In this document: piece by piece, positions 12,759 through 13,559 of the stretch
Numbering within the stretch: the first letter of the stretch is position 1
How the letters are laid out: the number at the start of each line of letters is the position of its first letter
Origin: AC-37 sp045805345
Lineage (GTDB): Bacteria > Actinomycetota > Thermoleophilia > Solirubrobacterales > Thermoleophilaceae
Reading direction: 5' to 3'
NCBI GenBank assembly: GCA_045805345.1
Contig: JBJMLK010000232.1
Location: forward strand, 1-13,559
Length of the DNA stretch: 13,559 nt
Translations under genes and position numbers: made by a program
Notes under the pieces: model-generated
Told to the model about the DNA's origin: nothing
The model's database searches: none
What the model saw: the letters and a program-made list of their open reading frames with translations, nothing else

Positions 12759-13559
12759 ATGCAGCGCGCGATGGACAGCCTGTCCGGCCTGGTCGAGCGC
12801 CGGCGGTGGGTGGTCGTCGGGATCTGGCTCGCCGCGCTGATCGCCGCCGTGCCCTTCTCGCTCAAGCAGACCGACCACCTGACGAGCGGCGGCTTCACCG
12901 TGCCGGGCTCCGGATCGGACCACGCGGACAGGGCGCTCGGCGGCTTCGACGGCGTGCAGCGCAACCAGCTCGCCGCGGTGCTCGCGATCGGGCCGAAGGC
13001 GACGGACGCGGACGTGCAGGCGGCACTCGAGCGGGTCCACCGGGCGGTCGGCCGGGTCGACAACGTGGAGCTGGCGCCCGGGGCAGGGTCGCCGCCGGTG
13101 AAGCGGAGTGGCGCGGGACGCGTGGCGCTCGTGCCGCTGCGGCTCCACGGCGGCACGGACCAGGCGGCCGACGCCGCCAGCGACCTGCGCCGCGAGTTGG
13201 GCGTGGGCGACGGCGCCCGCCACGGCGTGGAGCCGCATCTGGTGGGCCAGCAGGCGCTCTGGGCGGGGATGCAGGACCTGAGCAAGCACGACCTCGCGAG
13301 CGCCGAACGAGCGGGCTTCCCGATCGTCCTGGTGATCCTGCTCGCCGTCTTCGGCTCGCTCGCCGCCGCGGCACTGCCGCTCGCGCTCGGCTTCGCCAGC
13401 GTCACGCTCACCGGCGCCGCGATCTGGGGCCTCTCGCAGGCGACCGAGATGTCGGTCTTCGTGACCAACGTGGCCTCGATGATCGGGATCGGCGTGGCCG
13501 TCGACTACTCGCTGTTCGTGCTCGCGCGCTACCGCGAGGAGATCCACGGCGGAGCCACT
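12759..13559 (+). CDS. MMPL/RND family transporter, N-terminal part (runs off window)
   Basis: The first 267 codons of an MMPL-type RND transporter, a proton-driven exporter of lipids, siderophores or drugs across the plasma membrane. The first membrane helix is VVVGIWLAALIAAVPFSL (residues ~18-35), followed by a large extracytoplasmic loop with the family segment FTVPGSGSDHADRALGGF. Three clustered helices follow: ~187-205 (FPIVLVILLAVFGS), ~208-228 and ~233-255. The last contains IGIGVAVDYSLFVLARYREE, with Asp249-Tyr250 of the proton-relay GxxxDY signature. The frame is open to the last base, so the rest (usually ~700 aa in total) lies beyond. ATG at 12759 is preferred, with ATG at 12771 as an alternative. 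The upstream TetR gene suggests substrate-induced expression. Confidence 0.93.
   Translation, partial: MQRAMDSLSGLVERRRWVVVGIWLAALIAAVPFSLKQTDHLTSGGFTVPGSGSDHADRALGGFDGVQRNQLAAVLAIGPKATDADVQAALERVHRAVGRVDNVELAPGAGSPPVKRSGAGRVALVPLRLHGGTDQAADAASDLRRELGVGDGARHGVEPHLVGQQALWAGMQDLSKHDLASAERAGFPIVLVILLAVFGSLAAAALPLALGFASVTLTGAAIWGLSQATEMSVFVTNVASMIGIGVAVDYSLFVLARYREEIHGGAT

Overview
The window is compact, GC-rich actinobacterial-type DNA. The gene content and the style of its promoters (TANNNT hexamers 7-9 bases before a start codon, with no ribosome binding site) suggest Actinomycetota. The two small lineage-type hypothetical proteins resemble ones I associate with Thermoleophilia/Solirubrobacterales. 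That placement is inference from recall, not from a search. I see no tRNA, rRNA, CRISPR array, insertion sequence or phage gene. The window cuts a gene at each end, and its first ~35 bases are abnormally A-rich.

Layout. (1) 3-404: 3' end of a malate dehydrogenase gene, convergent with a two-gene minus-strand unit (Lrp/AsnC regulator at 940-1446, NTF2-like protein at 414-917). (2) 1464-2345: an EamA exporter divergent from the Lrp gene across only 17 bases, then a cupin gene (2459-2938). Two near-identical 16-bp palindromes lie exactly 80 bp apart around the 3' end of the exporter gene and the cupin promoter region. (3) 2940-4672: a minus-strand operon (YceI protein, then NAD(P)H-dependent FMN reductase) divergent from a MarR regulator, with repeat-rich operator DNA between them. 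This looks like a small stress or xenobiotic response module. (4) 4697-4745: two strong hairpins separate convergent units. (5) 4754-6126: a minus-strand operon of an atypical SDR and an SRPBCC protein overlapping by ATGA. (6) 6153-7115: a broken FMN-dependent alpha-hydroxy-acid oxidase gene, divergent from the SDR. It lost about 36 codons in frame and has a TAG at the junction.

(7) 7308-11945: a plus-strand run of a 63-aa four-cysteine protein, an MBL-fold hydrolase, an Hsp20 chaperone, Lon protease (Hsp20 and Lon overlap by ATGA) and a Lys-rich single-pass membrane protein, closed by a textbook intrinsic terminator at 11967-11992. The Hsp20-Lon pair makes this a protein quality-control locus. 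The small flanking proteins are unexplained members of the neighbourhood. (8) 12012-13559: a TetR regulator with a 22-bp palindrome over its own -10 element, followed by the 5' end of an MMPL/RND transporter gene that it probably controls.

No unmistakable new defence or mobile system is present. The points most worth a second look are the repeated palindromes at the exporter/cupin locus, the precise active-site deletion in the oxidase, the back-to-back leaderless promoters, and the two uncharacterised small proteins around Hsp20-Lon.
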